A stretch of 64,000 bases of DNA from NCBI GenBank assembly GCA_963664085.2, contig CAXXLO010000002.1:930001-994000 (forward strand), read 5' to 3'. The DNA comes from Bin5 sp022821545. GTDB taxonomy: Bacteria; Chloroflexota; Anaerolineae; Caldilineales; Caldilineaceae. A program made the translations under genes and the position numbers. Below the pieces are notes generated by a model that ran no database searches, was not told where the DNA came from, and saw nothing but the letters and a program-made list of their open reading frames with translations. This document shows, in pieces, positions 53,794 to 63,288 of the stretch. Numbering within the stretch: position 1 is the stretch's first letter; each line of letters opens with the position of its first letter.

Positions 53794-53890
53794 TCTCCAG
53801 CAGCCAACTGCCACTGGACAGCGGTCAATTGCACCAGTGGGCCCCATGGATTGCCAGCCGACAGTCACTGATCAACGGTGGTCCACTGCC

Positions 53891-55081
53891 ATGTACGACC
53901 GCTCGACCCAGGTCGACCGCAGCGCAGACAGCATCAATTTTGGCATCGGCCAGCCGGACTTCGCGCTTCTGCCCCACGCCCTGATGAGCGAGGTCGCGGC
54001 GGAACGCTTCGCCGAAGGCGACACCGAACTGCTCAACTACGGCTTTCCCCAGGGGGACGGCCGCTTCCGCTGGGCCCTTGCCGATTTTCTCGGCCGCGGT
54101 TACGGCGCCGCCGTGCAGCCGCAGCAGCTGATGATCACCGCCGGCGCGTCGCAGGCCCTCAACCTGATCTGCACCCTCTTCACCCGCCCCGGAGACACCG
54201 TCTTCGTCGAAGAGCCGAGCTACTTCCTCGCCCTGCGCATCCTGCAGGAGGACCACCGCCTCAACGCCGTGCCGATCCCGACCGATGAATACGGGCTTGT
54301 GCCGCCGGCCGTCGAAGAGGCGCTGACCCGCCACCGCCCCGTCTTTCTCTACACCATCTCCACTTACCAGAACCCGACGGGCCGCACGCTTTCCGAATAC
54401 CGCCGTCAGCAGCTGCTGGCCCTGGCAGAGGAGCATGAGTTCCTGATCGTCGCCGACGAGGTCTACCATCTTCTCGACTTCGGAACACCACCGCCTGATC
54501 CTTTCGCCGCCTATGCAGACAGCGGCAAGGTGCTCTCCCTGGGCTCATTCTCAAAGATCCTGGCGCCAGGGCTGCGCCTGGGATGGGTGCAGACTTCAGC
54601 CCAACGGGCGGGTCTTTTCGCCGCCAGCGGGCTGGTCGACAGCGGCGGCGGACTTAACCAGTTCACTTCTAACCTGGTGCGGGTCGCGCTGGAAGGGGGC
54701 GGGCAGCAGGCGTATCTGGACAGCCTCCGCCGCGCCTATCGTCAGCGGGTCCAGGCAATGGACGCGGCGCTGCACAGGCACATCGGCGACCGCGCCACCT
54801 GGACCGTACCCGCCGGCGGCTTTTTCTTCTGGCTCACCTGCTCCGATCACTTTCTCGCCGCGGCCAGCAGCTTACCTGCGGGAAGCGCCCCCGGCCGGTT
54901 CGACACCACCGACCTCCTGAATGCCGCGGCCGGCGCCAAAGTCGGCTTTCTGCCCGGCCGCCGCTGTTCCAGTGTCGGCGGCCTCGGCCACTGCCTGCGC
55001 CTCTGTTTCGCCCACTACGGAATCCCGGAAATCGAAGAGGGCATCCGCCGCCTGGGCCAGGTATTCGACAGTTTCCACTGA
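53891..55081 (+). CDS. PLP-dependent aminotransferase (class I/II, 2-aminoadipate type)
   Basis: Fold-type I aminotransferase. INFGIGQPDFALLPHALM opens the domain; FVEEPSYFLALRI, YTISTYQNPTGRTLSEYRRQ (Asn/substrate), LIVADEVYHLLDF (Asp contacting the pyridine N) and LSLGSFSKILAPGLRLGWV (PLP Lys) follow. I place the start at the ATG at 53891 (MYDRSTQVDRS). A longer frame from 53777 would overlap the Crp-type gene and be made of CACTGG-type spacer repeats. Substrate unknown; similar to LysN and MocR-derived enzymes. Confidence 0.88.
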   Translation: MYDRSTQVDRSADSINFGIGQPDFALLPHALMSEVAAERFAEGDTELLNYGFPQGDGRFRWALADFLGRGYGAAVQPQQLMITAGASQALNLICTLFTRPGDTVFVEEPSYFLALRILQEDHRLNAVPIPTDEYGLVPPAVEEALTRHRPVFLYTISTYQNPTGRTLSEYRRQQLLALAEEHEFLIVADEVYHLLDFGTPPPDPFAAYADSGKVLSLGSFSKILAPGLRLGWVQTSAQRAGLFAASGLVDSGGGLNQFTSNLVRVALEGGGQQAYLDSLRRAYRQRVQAMDAALHRHIGDRATWTVPAGGFFFWLTCSDHFLAAASSLPAGSAPGRFDTTDLLNAAAGAKVGFLPGRRCSSVGGLGHCLRLCFAHYGIPEIEEGIRRLGQVFDSFH

Positions 55082-55144
55082 CCGCCGGCGTTGCACCGAC
55101 CACTGGACATTGGACACTGACCACCGGACATTAATCACTGGACT

Positions 55145-56146
55145 TTAGTCACTGGCCTGCGCCATTGTCACGGCAACGCGGATCGCGGCCAGCATACTCT
55201 CTTCGCTCGCCTGTCCCGTCCCCGCAATATCAAAGGCCGTGCCGTGGTCCACAGAAGTACGCAGTATCGGCAGGCCGATGCTCACGTTTACGCCGCTGTC
55301 AAAGGCCAGCAACTTCATCGGAATATGACCCTGGTCGTGGTACATCGCCACGATGATGTCGAACTCCCCGCGCGTCGCGCGCAGAAAGACGGTATCCGGC
55401 GGCTGCGGGTCCGAGACCGTCCAGCCGCGGGCGCGGGCCATTTCGATAGCCGGCTGGATCTGCTCCGCCTCCTGCATGCCGAACAGCCCGTTCTCGCTTG
55501 CGTGGGGATTCAGGCCTGCCACCGCGATGCGCGGCGCCTCGATCCCAAGCATCCGGCAGGAGCGGTGAGCCAGCTCGATCACCTCCAGCACTCTCGCCGG
55601 CGTAACGCGGCGGATTGCCTCCTCCAGCGAAACGTGCGTGCTCACATGCACCACCCGCAGGGCAGGACCGACCAGCAGCATCGACACCCGCTCCGCCCCG
55701 GTGCGTTCGGCCAGAAGCTCGGTGTGCCCCGGGTACAAGAAACCGGCCCGATGCATCGCCTCCTTGTTCAGCGGCGCGGTCACGACCGCCTGCACCTGCC
55801 CCGCCATGGCAAGGTCACAGGCGCGCATCACATACTCCACCGCGGCCCGCCCCGCGCCGGCGCTCACCTGCCCCACCGGCGTCTCGGCCAGCTCGACGTT
55901 CGCCAAGTCCAGCAGCGGCACCGTCCCCTCTGCATAGCCGCCGCTACCGATCTCTGCGATGCGTTCGAAGAGGGGCTCGACCTCCAGCCACGCCGCGGCC
56001 CTCTCGAGGACGCCACTATCGCCGACCACCAGCGGCCGGCAGGCATCGAAAACCTCTCCATGCCCCAACGCCTTCAGCACCACCTCCGGCCCGATGCCGG
56101 CGGGGTCGCCCAGCGTAATTGCCAGTATTGGACGGCTGTCAGCCAC
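55145..56146 (-). CDS. pdxA: 4-hydroxythreonine-4-phosphate dehydrogenase
   Basis: PdxA family: oxidises 4-phosphohydroxy-L-threonine for PLP synthesis, or acts in related sugar-acid pathways as PdxA2. ILAITLGDPAGIGPEVVLKA is the signature start; LYPGHTELLAERTGAERVSM (metal His), VAGLNPHASENGLFG and DIIVAMYHDQGHIPMKLLAF (metal His) and NVSIGLPILRTSVDHGTAFD follow. 333 residues, full length. GTG start with GAAGGCG. A neighbouring aminotransferase is suggestive but not proof of a PLP pathway link. Confidence 0.93.
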   Translation of the reverse strand: MADSRPILAITLGDPAGIGPEVVLKALGHGEVFDACRPLVVGDSGVLERAAAWLEVEPLFERIAEIGSGGYAEGTVPLLDLANVELAETPVGQVSAGAGRAAVEYVMRACDLAMAGQVQAVVTAPLNKEAMHRAGFLYPGHTELLAERTGAERVSMLLVGPALRVVHVSTHVSLEEAIRRVTPARVLEVIELAHRSCRMLGIEAPRIAVAGLNPHASENGLFGMQEAEQIQPAIEMARARGWTVSDPQPPDTVFLRATRGEFDIIVAMYHDQGHIPMKLLAFDSGVNVSIGLPILRTSVDHGTAFDIAGTGQASEESMLAAIRVAVTMAQASD

Positions 56147-56457
56147 GGTTCACGCCTTCCCGGTTAACTGAACTGAGATCGATATGAACAGAGGATCGCC
56201 TTGACTCGCTGCTCTGTCCGGGAACTGCAAGACTGATGCTATCACCCCGGTCGGCGCCCGCAAAACATCCCCCTGCCCGGCCCAGGGAATACAGGAATCA
56301 TCTTTGCACGCGTACAGCCCGGCCCCGCAATAGCGCGTTGCCTGCCGATCCGCTACACTGTGGAGGCGCGCCTTGAGGGCGCCTCGATCCCGCTGCCCCC
56401 ACTGTCCGAATGCCCGGAGACAGCGGCTGCCACACTCACTTCCGGAGAACCTCTTTC
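56147..56457. other. divergent intergenic region
   Basis: 311 bases between pdxA and the Gfo/Idh oxidoreductase. GGCGCGCCTTGAGGGCGCC (around 56366) can form a hairpin. No convincing -35/-10 pair and no coding sequence recognised; it presumably holds both divergent promoters. Confidence 0.4.
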
Positions 56458-57477
56458 ATGGTTAACATTGCACTCGTCGGCTGCGCCCACATTCACACAC
56501 CCGGCTTCGTCAAGCGCCTGCAGGCCCGCGCGGACGTCAGTCCCGCCGCCGTCTGGGATCGCGATCCGGCTCGCGCCCGCACCTGCAGCGATCAGCTCGG
56601 CGCGCCCGCCCTCGACAACGTTGACGCCATCTGGAGCGACGGCGCCATCGACGGCGTCATCATCTGCTCGGAAACCGATCAGCACGAGCCCCTGGTCACC
56701 GCCGCGGCCGCCGCAGGCAAGCACATGTTCGTCGAAAAGCCGCTCGGCATCGGCGCGCAGGACGCCAATCGCATGGCCGCGGCCATCGAAAAGGCCGGCC
56801 TCCTCTTCCAGACCGGCTACTTCCAGCGCGGCATCCCGGTCCACCAGGCCCTCAAGGATCTCGTCGCGCAGGGGACCTTCGGCCAGATCACCCGCGCCCG
56901 TTTTATCAACTGCCATTCCGGCGCGATGCGCGATATCTTTACGCCCGACTATCTGTGGATGACCGACCTGCAGCAGGCCGGGGTCGGCGCTTTCGGCGAT
57001 CTGGGCACACACGCGCTCGATCTGATGTTGTGGACCCTGGGTGACGTGGACAGCGTGACCGCCGCCCTCAATGCAGTGCTGCAAAAATACGGCCCCGACT
57101 GTGACGAGACCGGCGAGGCGCTCTTCCGCTTCAGCAGCGGCGCAATCGGTTCGCTGGCCGCCGCCTGGGTGGATGTGGCCGAACCGATCACCGCCGAAAT
57201 CAGCGGTACCGAAGGCCACGCCTACGTTTACAACCGCAGCGATCTGTACATCACCAGCGCAAATCTCGAGGGCGCCGACGGCAAACAGCCCTGGACCGAC
57301 CTGCCGCCGGGCTGGCCCCACGCCTTCGATCTCTTCCTCGACGCGCTCAACGCGCCGGACCCGTCCGCAAGAGCCGCCATCCCTCTGGTCAGCGCAAGCG
57401 AAGCCGCCTACCGCAGCGCCGTCATGGAAGCCATGTACAGAGCGGCAAACGAGAAGTCGTGGGTGTCCTTACGCTAA
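56458..57477 (+). CDS. Gfo/Idh/MocA-family oxidoreductase
   Basis: NAD(P)-dependent sugar or inositol dehydrogenase fold. Chosen ATG with GGAGA upstream gives MVNIALVGCAHIHTPGFVKR; VDAIWSDGAIDGVIICSETD is the first Rossmann half; HMFVEKPLGIGAQDANRMA contains the EKP motif; GVGAFGDLGTHALDLMLWTL contains the catalytic His region (DxGxH). The nucleotide loop is G-x-A-H-x-H where GxGxxG is usual, but this is seen in the family. Ends overlapping the convergent SDR gene by four bases. Confidence 0.9.
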   Translation: MVNIALVGCAHIHTPGFVKRLQARADVSPAAVWDRDPARARTCSDQLGAPALDNVDAIWSDGAIDGVIICSETDQHEPLVTAAAAAGKHMFVEKPLGIGAQDANRMAAAIEKAGLLFQTGYFQRGIPVHQALKDLVAQGTFGQITRARFINCHSGAMRDIFTPDYLWMTDLQQAGVGAFGDLGTHALDLMLWTLGDVDSVTAALNAVLQKYGPDCDETGEALFRFSSGAIGSLAAAWVDVAEPITAEISGTEGHAYVYNRSDLYITSANLEGADGKQPWTDLPPGWPHAFDLFLDALNAPDPSARAAIPLVSASEAAYRSAVMEAMYRAANEKSWVSLR

Positions 57478-58217
57478 ACATCGCGGCGCATCAGGCTGAA
57501 GCTCTGGGCGGTCTGGCCGCCGTCCGGCGCGCTCGCGAGAAACAGCGCCAGCGGCACGACCTCTTCCGGTTCCTTGAACCACTCGCCATCGAATGTGCCG
57601 GGCTCGCGCGCGGCCGGGCCGGGCATCATCGCCGTATTTACCGGCCCCGGGATCAGTTCGTTGACGCTGATGTTGTCGCCCCTCAACTCCTGGCCGAGGA
57701 CACGCGTCAACATCCATAGCCCGGCCTTGGATGCGCTGTAGGCGGATGAGCCGGGCGCGCCGCGATGGCCCATCCCCGAGCCGATCGTGATGATCTTGCC
57801 CCCTCCCCTTGCCTTGAGATGGGGGATTGCCGCCCTTGCGCAGTGGTAGGCGCCGGTCAGATTGATCGCAATTGTCCGACCCCAGCTGGCCGGGTCGCTC
57901 CCGGCCACCTCGCTTCTCCCCGGCGAGACGCCCGCGTTGACGACCAGTATGTCCAGGCCGCCAAAGCGCGCCGCGGTCTCGTCAACCGCCCTTTCCACCG
58001 ATGCCAGGTCGGCCACGTCCGTCCTCACGGCCAGCGCCTGCCCGCCCGCCGCCTCGATCTCAGCCGCGACAGCTTCAATTTCCGAACGAGTGCGGGCCGC
58101 GCAGCAGACGGCCGCCCCGGCGCCGGCAAATGCAATGGCGATCGCCCGCCCAATGCCCCGCCCGCCGCCGGTGACCAGCGCCACTTTCCCCGCCAGCAGC
58201 TGCCCTGAATCTGTCAT
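57474..58217 (-). CDS. short-chain dehydrogenase/reductase (SDR)
   Basis: Classical SDR: VALVTGGGRGIGRAIAIAFA (cofactor loop), CCAARTRSEIEAVA, LDILVVNAGVSPGRSE (NxG), KIITIGSGMGHRGAPGSSAY SASKAGLWMLTRVLGQEL with the YxxxK pair, and ISVNELIPGPVNTAM. 247 residues. GGGAGGC lies before the ATG. Function within the SDR class cannot be specified. Confidence 0.93.
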   Translation of the reverse strand: MTDSGQLLAGKVALVTGGGRGIGRAIAIAFAGAGAAVCCAARTRSEIEAVAAEIEAAGGQALAVRTDVADLASVERAVDETAARFGGLDILVVNAGVSPGRSEVAGSDPASWGRTIAINLTGAYHCARAAIPHLKARGGGKIITIGSGMGHRGAPGSSAYSASKAGLWMLTRVLGQELRGDNISVNELIPGPVNTAMMPGPAAREPGTFDGEWFKEPEEVVPLALFLASAPDGGQTAQSFSLMRRDV

Positions 58218-58242
58218 CTCATTTGCCTCCCAAAAATTTGAA

Positions 58243-58990
58243 GAAGCTGGTTAAAGGGGTCGATTGGGAGCCAGACAGTGTACCATCAGACGAAACATCG
58301 CGAAATGAATAAAGGCGACAGCGGTTGCAGGCAGTCGCACATAATTATTACATGGTCGCAATACGAAGCTGAACCAAGCGAAGGTACATTTCACAACCCA
58401 ATGGTGGTGCAGTTTAGAGAAACAACTCTGCTCTTGCAACTGAAAACAGCTGTACGCGGAAGCGAAAGTGCTGTGCAATCCACGTCTGCAGAGATCAGCG
58501 ATGGGCTTCTTCGATACAGACAAGACGCAATTTATGGCCGAATCTGCAGCCCTATCTGAGTATTAGAGCTGCCCTGCCATAGTCGGTAGGTCGGCGGCGG
58601 CGACCGGGATAGCAGATGGGTGTTCTACTGTATCGATCAGACGATGTCGGTTCCGTCCAATAATGCTTCTGTCACCATTATAGGCTCGCACTCCTGTAAG
58701 TTTAATGTTGATTCAGGCGGTCTGACAATCAATTCAACAAGCAATTGTATACAAGTGCCGCCCCATTCGTTTATACACTTGCACTCTACGCGTGTCATAC
58801 AACCTCTGCCAAGTGCCTTCGTTCCTCCACTTCCAGAAGTAAGTGTAAGTGTTCTGCCACAGCCGAGAGTTGCGAGATGGTTGTTGTTGACCCACTTTGC
58901 GCAACAATAGGAGACAAATGACTGGCATTGGCCTCGCCCAAAAGGGTCCGTCTGATCGTGAAAAGGCCTGTCTCAAGAGGCGTTCCATTA
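58243..58990 (-). pseudogene. decayed IS5-family copy 3
   Basis: Left terminus GAAGCTGGTTAAAGGGGTCG then ATTGGGAGCCAGAC, like copy 2 with substitutions. Minus-strand fragments align with the transposase in order: TYTYFWKWRNEGTWQRLYDT RRVQVYKRMGRHLY (58734-58920) and VVKCTFAWFSFVLRPCNNYV RLPATAVAFIHFAMFRLMVH (58251-58430). Multiple stops and frameshifts lie between. It is much older than copies 1 and 2, and no clear right terminus remains. Confidence 0.75.
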
Positions 58991-59051
58991 GCAAGCCAAG
59001 CTAAAGTCGACTATACTTGCCCTGCCATCCAATTTGTCCCGAAAAAGATAC

Positions 59052-60323
59052 ATGACCTATTTTCGCTTCATACATGCCGCCGATCTGCATCTCGACAGCC
59101 CCTTCGTTGGCATAAGGGCATTCGCTCCCGAGAATGTGGCAAGCGCGTTGCACGACGCGACGTTTAGGGCATACGAAGAGATCGTCAAACTTTGCATCGA
59201 GGAGCAGGTGGACGCTCTTCTTGTTGCTGGCGATGTGTACGATTCGGCTGATCGGAGCCTCCGCGCGCAACTAAAATTCGTATCAGGGCTGAAGCAATTG
59301 GACGATGCTGGCATACGTTCTTTTGTCTGCCATGGCAACCACGACCCGCTCGACGGATGGGAGGCGCGACTGGAATACCCTCCAAGCTGTACGCGTTTTG
59401 GCGCGGGGTTCCAAGCTGTGCCAGTGTTTAAGGATGACCCCAAACGCGCGGTCGTGTATGGAATCAGTTACCCGACGCGCAATGTTTACGACAATTTGGC
59501 ACGAGGATTCGGCCAGGTCAATACTGACTCGTTCTCGATTGGCCTGATGCACGCAAACGTCAACAGCAACGGGGACTACGCCCCTTACGCCGCGTGTTCG
59601 CTAGTTGATCTGCAACTGACCCAAATAAATTACTGGGCGCTGGGTCACGTACATTCGAGGCAGATTCTCAGCGAAAGATCGCCGACTGTTGTCTATCCCG
59701 GCAACCCCCAAGGCAGGCATCCAAACGAATCTGGCGCGCGCGGCGTGTATTTGGTCGAAGTGGATAGCGGAGGCAATGTTCAATTAGACTTCAGAGCAAT
59801 GGACTGTGTGCGATGGGAGCGGTCCGTCCTTGACATCTCCCCTCTAGAAACGGAGCAGAACTTGATCGAGGCTCTCGATCAACTAATATCGGCTGCCAGC
59901 GATGACGCGGGCGGTCGGGCGGTTGTGCTGCGGATAGCGTTGACCGGGCGGAGCAGTTTGCATGGCACATTGAGGCAGCCGGGCTTCACTGAGGATCTGA
60001 TAGGCAACCTTAACGACGAATGGGCAAGACGGTCACCGTTCGCGTGGTGTGAGTGCGTTGAAGATGAGACAGCCGCGCCGTTTAACCGGCAGGAACGCAT
60101 CAGAGGAGCAGATTTTCTAGCGGAAGTCCTCAAGATTGCGGAACGAGCGAAAGCTGATTCTGAATTGCAAGGTCGTCTACGCGAAGGTTTTTCGGACCTA
60201 TACCAACACCGTCAATATCGCGGCTACTTGTCTGGCCTAATTCCAAACGATGTAGATCTCACCAAGTTGATCGATGAAGCGGAGGCGATTGCCGTGGACC
60301 TGCTTGCTGGAGACGAAAATTGA
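59052..60323 (+). CDS. yhaO: SbcD/YhaO-like metallophosphoesterase nuclease
   Basis: DNA repair exonuclease family, calcineurin-like phosphoesterase. Chosen ATG gives MTYFRFIHAADLHLDSP (DxH metal site), LLVAGDVYDSADRS (GDxxD), VCHGNHDPLDGWE (GNHD), and later IGLMHANVNS and YWALGHVHSRQIL (GHxH). The C-terminal ~150 residues form the capping and helical region typical of YhaO. 423 residues. Its stop overlaps the region of the yhaN start, giving a yhaO-yhaN operon, but the partner is truncated, so the complex is probably non-functional. Confidence 0.85.
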   Translation: MTYFRFIHAADLHLDSPFVGIRAFAPENVASALHDATFRAYEEIVKLCIEEQVDALLVAGDVYDSADRSLRAQLKFVSGLKQLDDAGIRSFVCHGNHDPLDGWEARLEYPPSCTRFGAGFQAVPVFKDDPKRAVVYGISYPTRNVYDNLARGFGQVNTDSFSIGLMHANVNSNGDYAPYAACSLVDLQLTQINYWALGHVHSRQILSERSPTVVYPGNPQGRHPNESGARGVYLVEVDSGGNVQLDFRAMDCVRWERSVLDISPLETEQNLIEALDQLISAASDDAGGRAVVLRIALTGRSSLHGTLRQPGFTEDLIGNLNDEWARRSPFAWCECVEDETAAPFNRQERIRGADFLAEVLKIAERAKADSELQGRLREGFSDLYQHRQYRGYLSGLIPNDVDLTKLIDEAEAIAVDLLAGDEN

Positions 60324-60334
60324 GGATTCGCGAT

Positions 60335-61939
60335 ATGCGTATCGACGGCTTTGGACATTTCGCTGACAGGAAGTTCGGGCCGTTTGATCAACCGGTAACC
60401 GTCTTCTATGGACCGAACGAGGCGGGCAAAAGTACATTGCTGGAGTTCATACGTACAGTTCTGTTCGGTTTTCGATCGAGGGTAGGTCGATCTCCTCGCG
60501 GTGGAGGATCTCATGACTATCCGCCACTGGCGGGAGGTCGTCACGGGGGATCATTGACCCTCATCGATAGCAACGGACGTCTGAGTGTCGTCGAGCGGTT
60601 TCCAGGGGGCCGAGCCGGAAAGGTTACCGTCAGAGCCGAGACAGGAGCGGAACAAGACGAGTCCACGCTGGTCCAGTTTTTGGGAAACCACTCTCGGGAC
60701 GTATTCGAGCAGGTTTTCGCGTTCACTCTCGAAGAACTCCACAGCAGCGACTTGCTGTCCGACTCGAACGTCACTGACCAAATCTACAGCGTAGGCATGG
60801 GCGTGACATCCCTTCCAAACGTCATGAATTCCATTGAGTCCGAGCGAAAAAAGCTCTTTCTAAGCCAAGGAAGAAGTCAAAAAATCTATGACGCCCACAA
60901 GAAATTCCAAGATGTAGACGAGAGTCTAAAGGAAATCGAGGAGAACGCGACGAGGTATGGAGAAAAGGGGGCTCGTCTGAGGCGGATAGAAGGAGAACTT
61001 AAGGACTTGGCTACCCTCCGACGGCAGATTCAATCTCGCCAAGACCATCAAATGAGACTTCAGCAGGGTTGGGAGCTTTGGAACGACTTGGTTTCTGCCA
61101 AGCAAGAGTTGGACACGTTGCCGGAAGTTCGCAACTTTCCAGCAGACGGCATAAACCGCCTAGAAACGTTAGAAGAGCGTGTCAGGACCGCGCAGGGGGA
61201 GCACAGGTCCGCACAAGCACGAGGAGAAGAGGCCAGACGCAGGGCGGATATTCGCGTAAGGCACGAAGCTATTCTCAGTCAGTCTTCGGACATCGGGTAT
61301 CTGCAAAACGGACGAACAGCTTTTGATCAGTCGATCAAAGATCTGCCGGAACGGGAAGCTGAGCTTGAAGGGCATAAGAGAACACTCACCGAAACACTGA
61401 AAGATTTAGGACACGACTGGGATGAGACCCGACTGGAGGAATTCGAATTTTCCATAACCGCACGTCAAGAGGTCGCTGAGCACCGCGATAGGCTGCGTGA
61501 CCTCTCCGCCGATTTTTCCCGCTGCAAATTGGTCTTTGACCAGATTAGAGCTGAATTGGAGGAGGCAATTGACGATGAGAGCAAGGCAAGAAGTGAGCTT
61601 CAGTCCTCCACCACACCAAAATTCGATGCCGATCAGATACGACAGCGTCGTAATCTCAATCGCGCTACACGATCGCAACTTGGCGAACTTGACCGTCACC
61701 GACAAAACGTGTCCAACCTACAAAGTCAACTGGACGGTCTGGAAAGTACATCACTTCCTTCTGAAGGGAAAGATCGCAGCAAAGCCGGTGCCATCATTCT
61801 TGTATTAGGCGTCGTATTCCTTGTCGGAGAAGTGGTTCTCGGTGGAACGCCCCTTTTCATCGGCACCGCAGCTGGTATTGCGTTTTTGGGGATTATATAC
61901 TTTAGTGCCGCGCCCGCTGTCAGGTTGATGTCAGACTGA
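60335..61939 (+). pseudogene. yhaN: YhaN-like SbcC-type ATPase, truncated at mid-length
   Basis: The N-terminus MRIDGFGHFADRKFGPFDQP and Walker A VFYGPNEAGKSTLLEF (RecF/SMC type) are intact and followed by long coiled coil (e.g. RLRRIEGELKDLATLRRQIQ) and a hydrophobic hairpin (AIILVLGVVFLVGEVVLGG). The protein ends at residue 534, whereas YhaN proteins usually run to about 900-1200 and carry the signature motif and Walker B at the C-terminus. Those are missing. An IS1595-family element begins within ~25 bases of the stop, so insertion and loss of the 3' half is the likely cause. ATG at 60335 has GAGGA upstream. Confidence 0.8.
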
Positions 61940-61957
61940 CGACAGGAAAAGCGCATT

Positions 61958-63150
61958 GTTTTGATATACAATAGTGCCATAGATTCACGACATCACAGGA
62001 GTGATCATGGCACACAGCGCACCAGGAAAACACTACCGAGAAGGCATCAGTTTGATTAAGTTGTTTGAGATGTTTCCCGACAACGCCACTGCCGAACAGT
62101 GGTTTGTCAACGCCAGATGGCCCAACGGAATTCGATGTGCTTATTGTGGCAGTGAAAACGTCAACACCAAGGCCAGTCACAAGACTATGCCGTATCGGTG
62201 CAGAGAATGCAAAAAGCGTTTCTCGGTCAAGACCAACTCGCTCATGCACGCTTCCAACATTTCCTATCAGAAGTGGGTCATTGCGGTCTACATGATAACC
62301 ACTAATTTGAAGGGCATTTCGAGCATGAAGTTGCACCGAGACTTGAACATTACACAGAAATCAGCGTGGTACATGATTCAGAGAATTCGAGAATTCTATA
62401 GTGACACCAATGATCTTTTTTCCGGTGCGGTAGAGGTAGATGAAGGTCACTTTGGTGGGCTGGAGGGAAACAAGCACGCCAGCAAAAAGCTGAACGCCGG
62501 GCGCGGCACTATCGGCAAGACGACCGTTGTGGGAATGAAGAATCGAGACACCAATCAGGTTAAGGCGCAGGTTGTGGATTCTAAAGACAAGGCGACATTG
62601 CAGGAGTTTATTCTGAAGAACACAACGTCCGATACGGTCGTTTACTCAGACGAGAACCCCGCCTATTCAGGCTTGCCCAGAGAGCACTTGACGGTCAGTC
62701 ATGGGGTAAAGGAGTTTGTCAACGGACAGGCGCACACAAACGGACTGGAGTCGTTCTGGTCGATGCTGAAGCGAGGCTATCACGGCACGTTCCACCACAT
62801 CAGCCCTAAACACCTGCATCGCTACATTGACGAATTTTCCGGTCGCCACAATGATCGTCCGTCCGACACGATTGAACAGATGACACACATGGTGCAGGGG
62901 ATGGAAGGCAAGCGGCTCCCTTACGCCGATCTGATTGCGGGTGGGCCGGCGTATCCGCCGATTGACGATGTGCGGTTCTAGGGTAAAGGGTTCGGGAATG
63001 AATGCAGGAAAAGCAGGCTGTACAAAGAGAGAAGATTGGTGGCTCCGCACCAACCGGCTAATGCTAGGGAGTGTGATACTAAGTCACACAATCTGCATAT
63101 GCCGACGAGCAGAGGTCATAAACCAACAGTGGTGTACATTGTATTAGCCT
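61958..63150 (+). mobile_element. IS1595-family insertion sequence (boundaries approximate)
   Basis: Contains one intact transposase gene. Possible imperfect inverted termini share ATACAAT: left GATATACAATAGTGCC (61963-61978), right complement CTAATACAATGTACACC (about 63131-63147). I cannot define a target duplication, so the ends are uncertain. The 3' non-coding part (62985-63130) has a small hairpin GTGTGA-TACTAAG-TCACAC. Confidence 0.6.
62007..62981 (+). CDS. IS1595-family transposase
   Basis: Full-length transposase of 324 residues. N-terminal zinc ribbon IRCAYCGSENVNTKAS ... YRCRECKKRFSVKTNSLMHA (two CxxC pairs), then helix-turn-helix-like KLHRDLNITQKSAWYMIQRI, then the ISXO2-like DDE/N core: GAVEVDEGHFGGLEGNKHAS (first Asp), VVYSDENPAYSGL (second Asp), HTNGLESFWSMLKRGYHGTF (Asn/Glu) and the tail RYIDEFSGRHNDRPSDT. 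AGGAG lies seven bases before the chosen ATG. Appears intact and possibly active. Confidence 0.93.
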   Translation: MAHSAPGKHYREGISLIKLFEMFPDNATAEQWFVNARWPNGIRCAYCGSENVNTKASHKTMPYRCRECKKRFSVKTNSLMHASNISYQKWVIAVYMITTNLKGISSMKLHRDLNITQKSAWYMIQRIREFYSDTNDLFSGAVEVDEGHFGGLEGNKHASKKLNAGRGTIGKTTVVGMKNRDTNQVKAQVVDSKDKATLQEFILKNTTSDTVVYSDENPAYSGLPREHLTVSHGVKEFVNGQAHTNGLESFWSMLKRGYHGTFHHISPKHLHRYIDEFSGRHNDRPSDTIEQMTHMVQGMEGKRLPYADLIAGGPAYPPIDDVRF

Positions 63151-63180
63151 GTATATCCTAATAGGTGGGCAGAACCGTCC

Positions 63181-63288
63181 CTATTTACGTCTTTTGTCGG
63201 ACGGGCGGTTCTTGTCCCACCAGTTTGCCAGTAACTTCACGGCAAAACCAAGTAATTGAACAAGAAGGTACTCCCATTCGATTACCAT
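63181..63288 (-). CDS. 35-residue hydrophobic small protein
   Basis: MVIEWEYLLVQLLGFAVKLL followed by ANWWDKNRPSDKRRK: one amphipathic/membrane helix and a basic tail. The strong ribosome site AAGGAAGGG sits about eight bases before the ATG, which is why I call it. It resembles small membrane peptides or type I toxin-like peptides in layout but not by recognised sequence. Lies between the IS1595 element and the SH3-domain gene, on the opposite strand. Confidence 0.5.
   Translation of the reverse strand: MVIEWEYLLVQLLGFAVKLLANWWDKNRPSDKRRK

Noticed and set aside
52924..53868. 314-codon minus-strand frame opposite the Crp/Fnr gene
   Set aside because: Shadow of a gene with an unambiguous cNMP-binding domain and winged helix.
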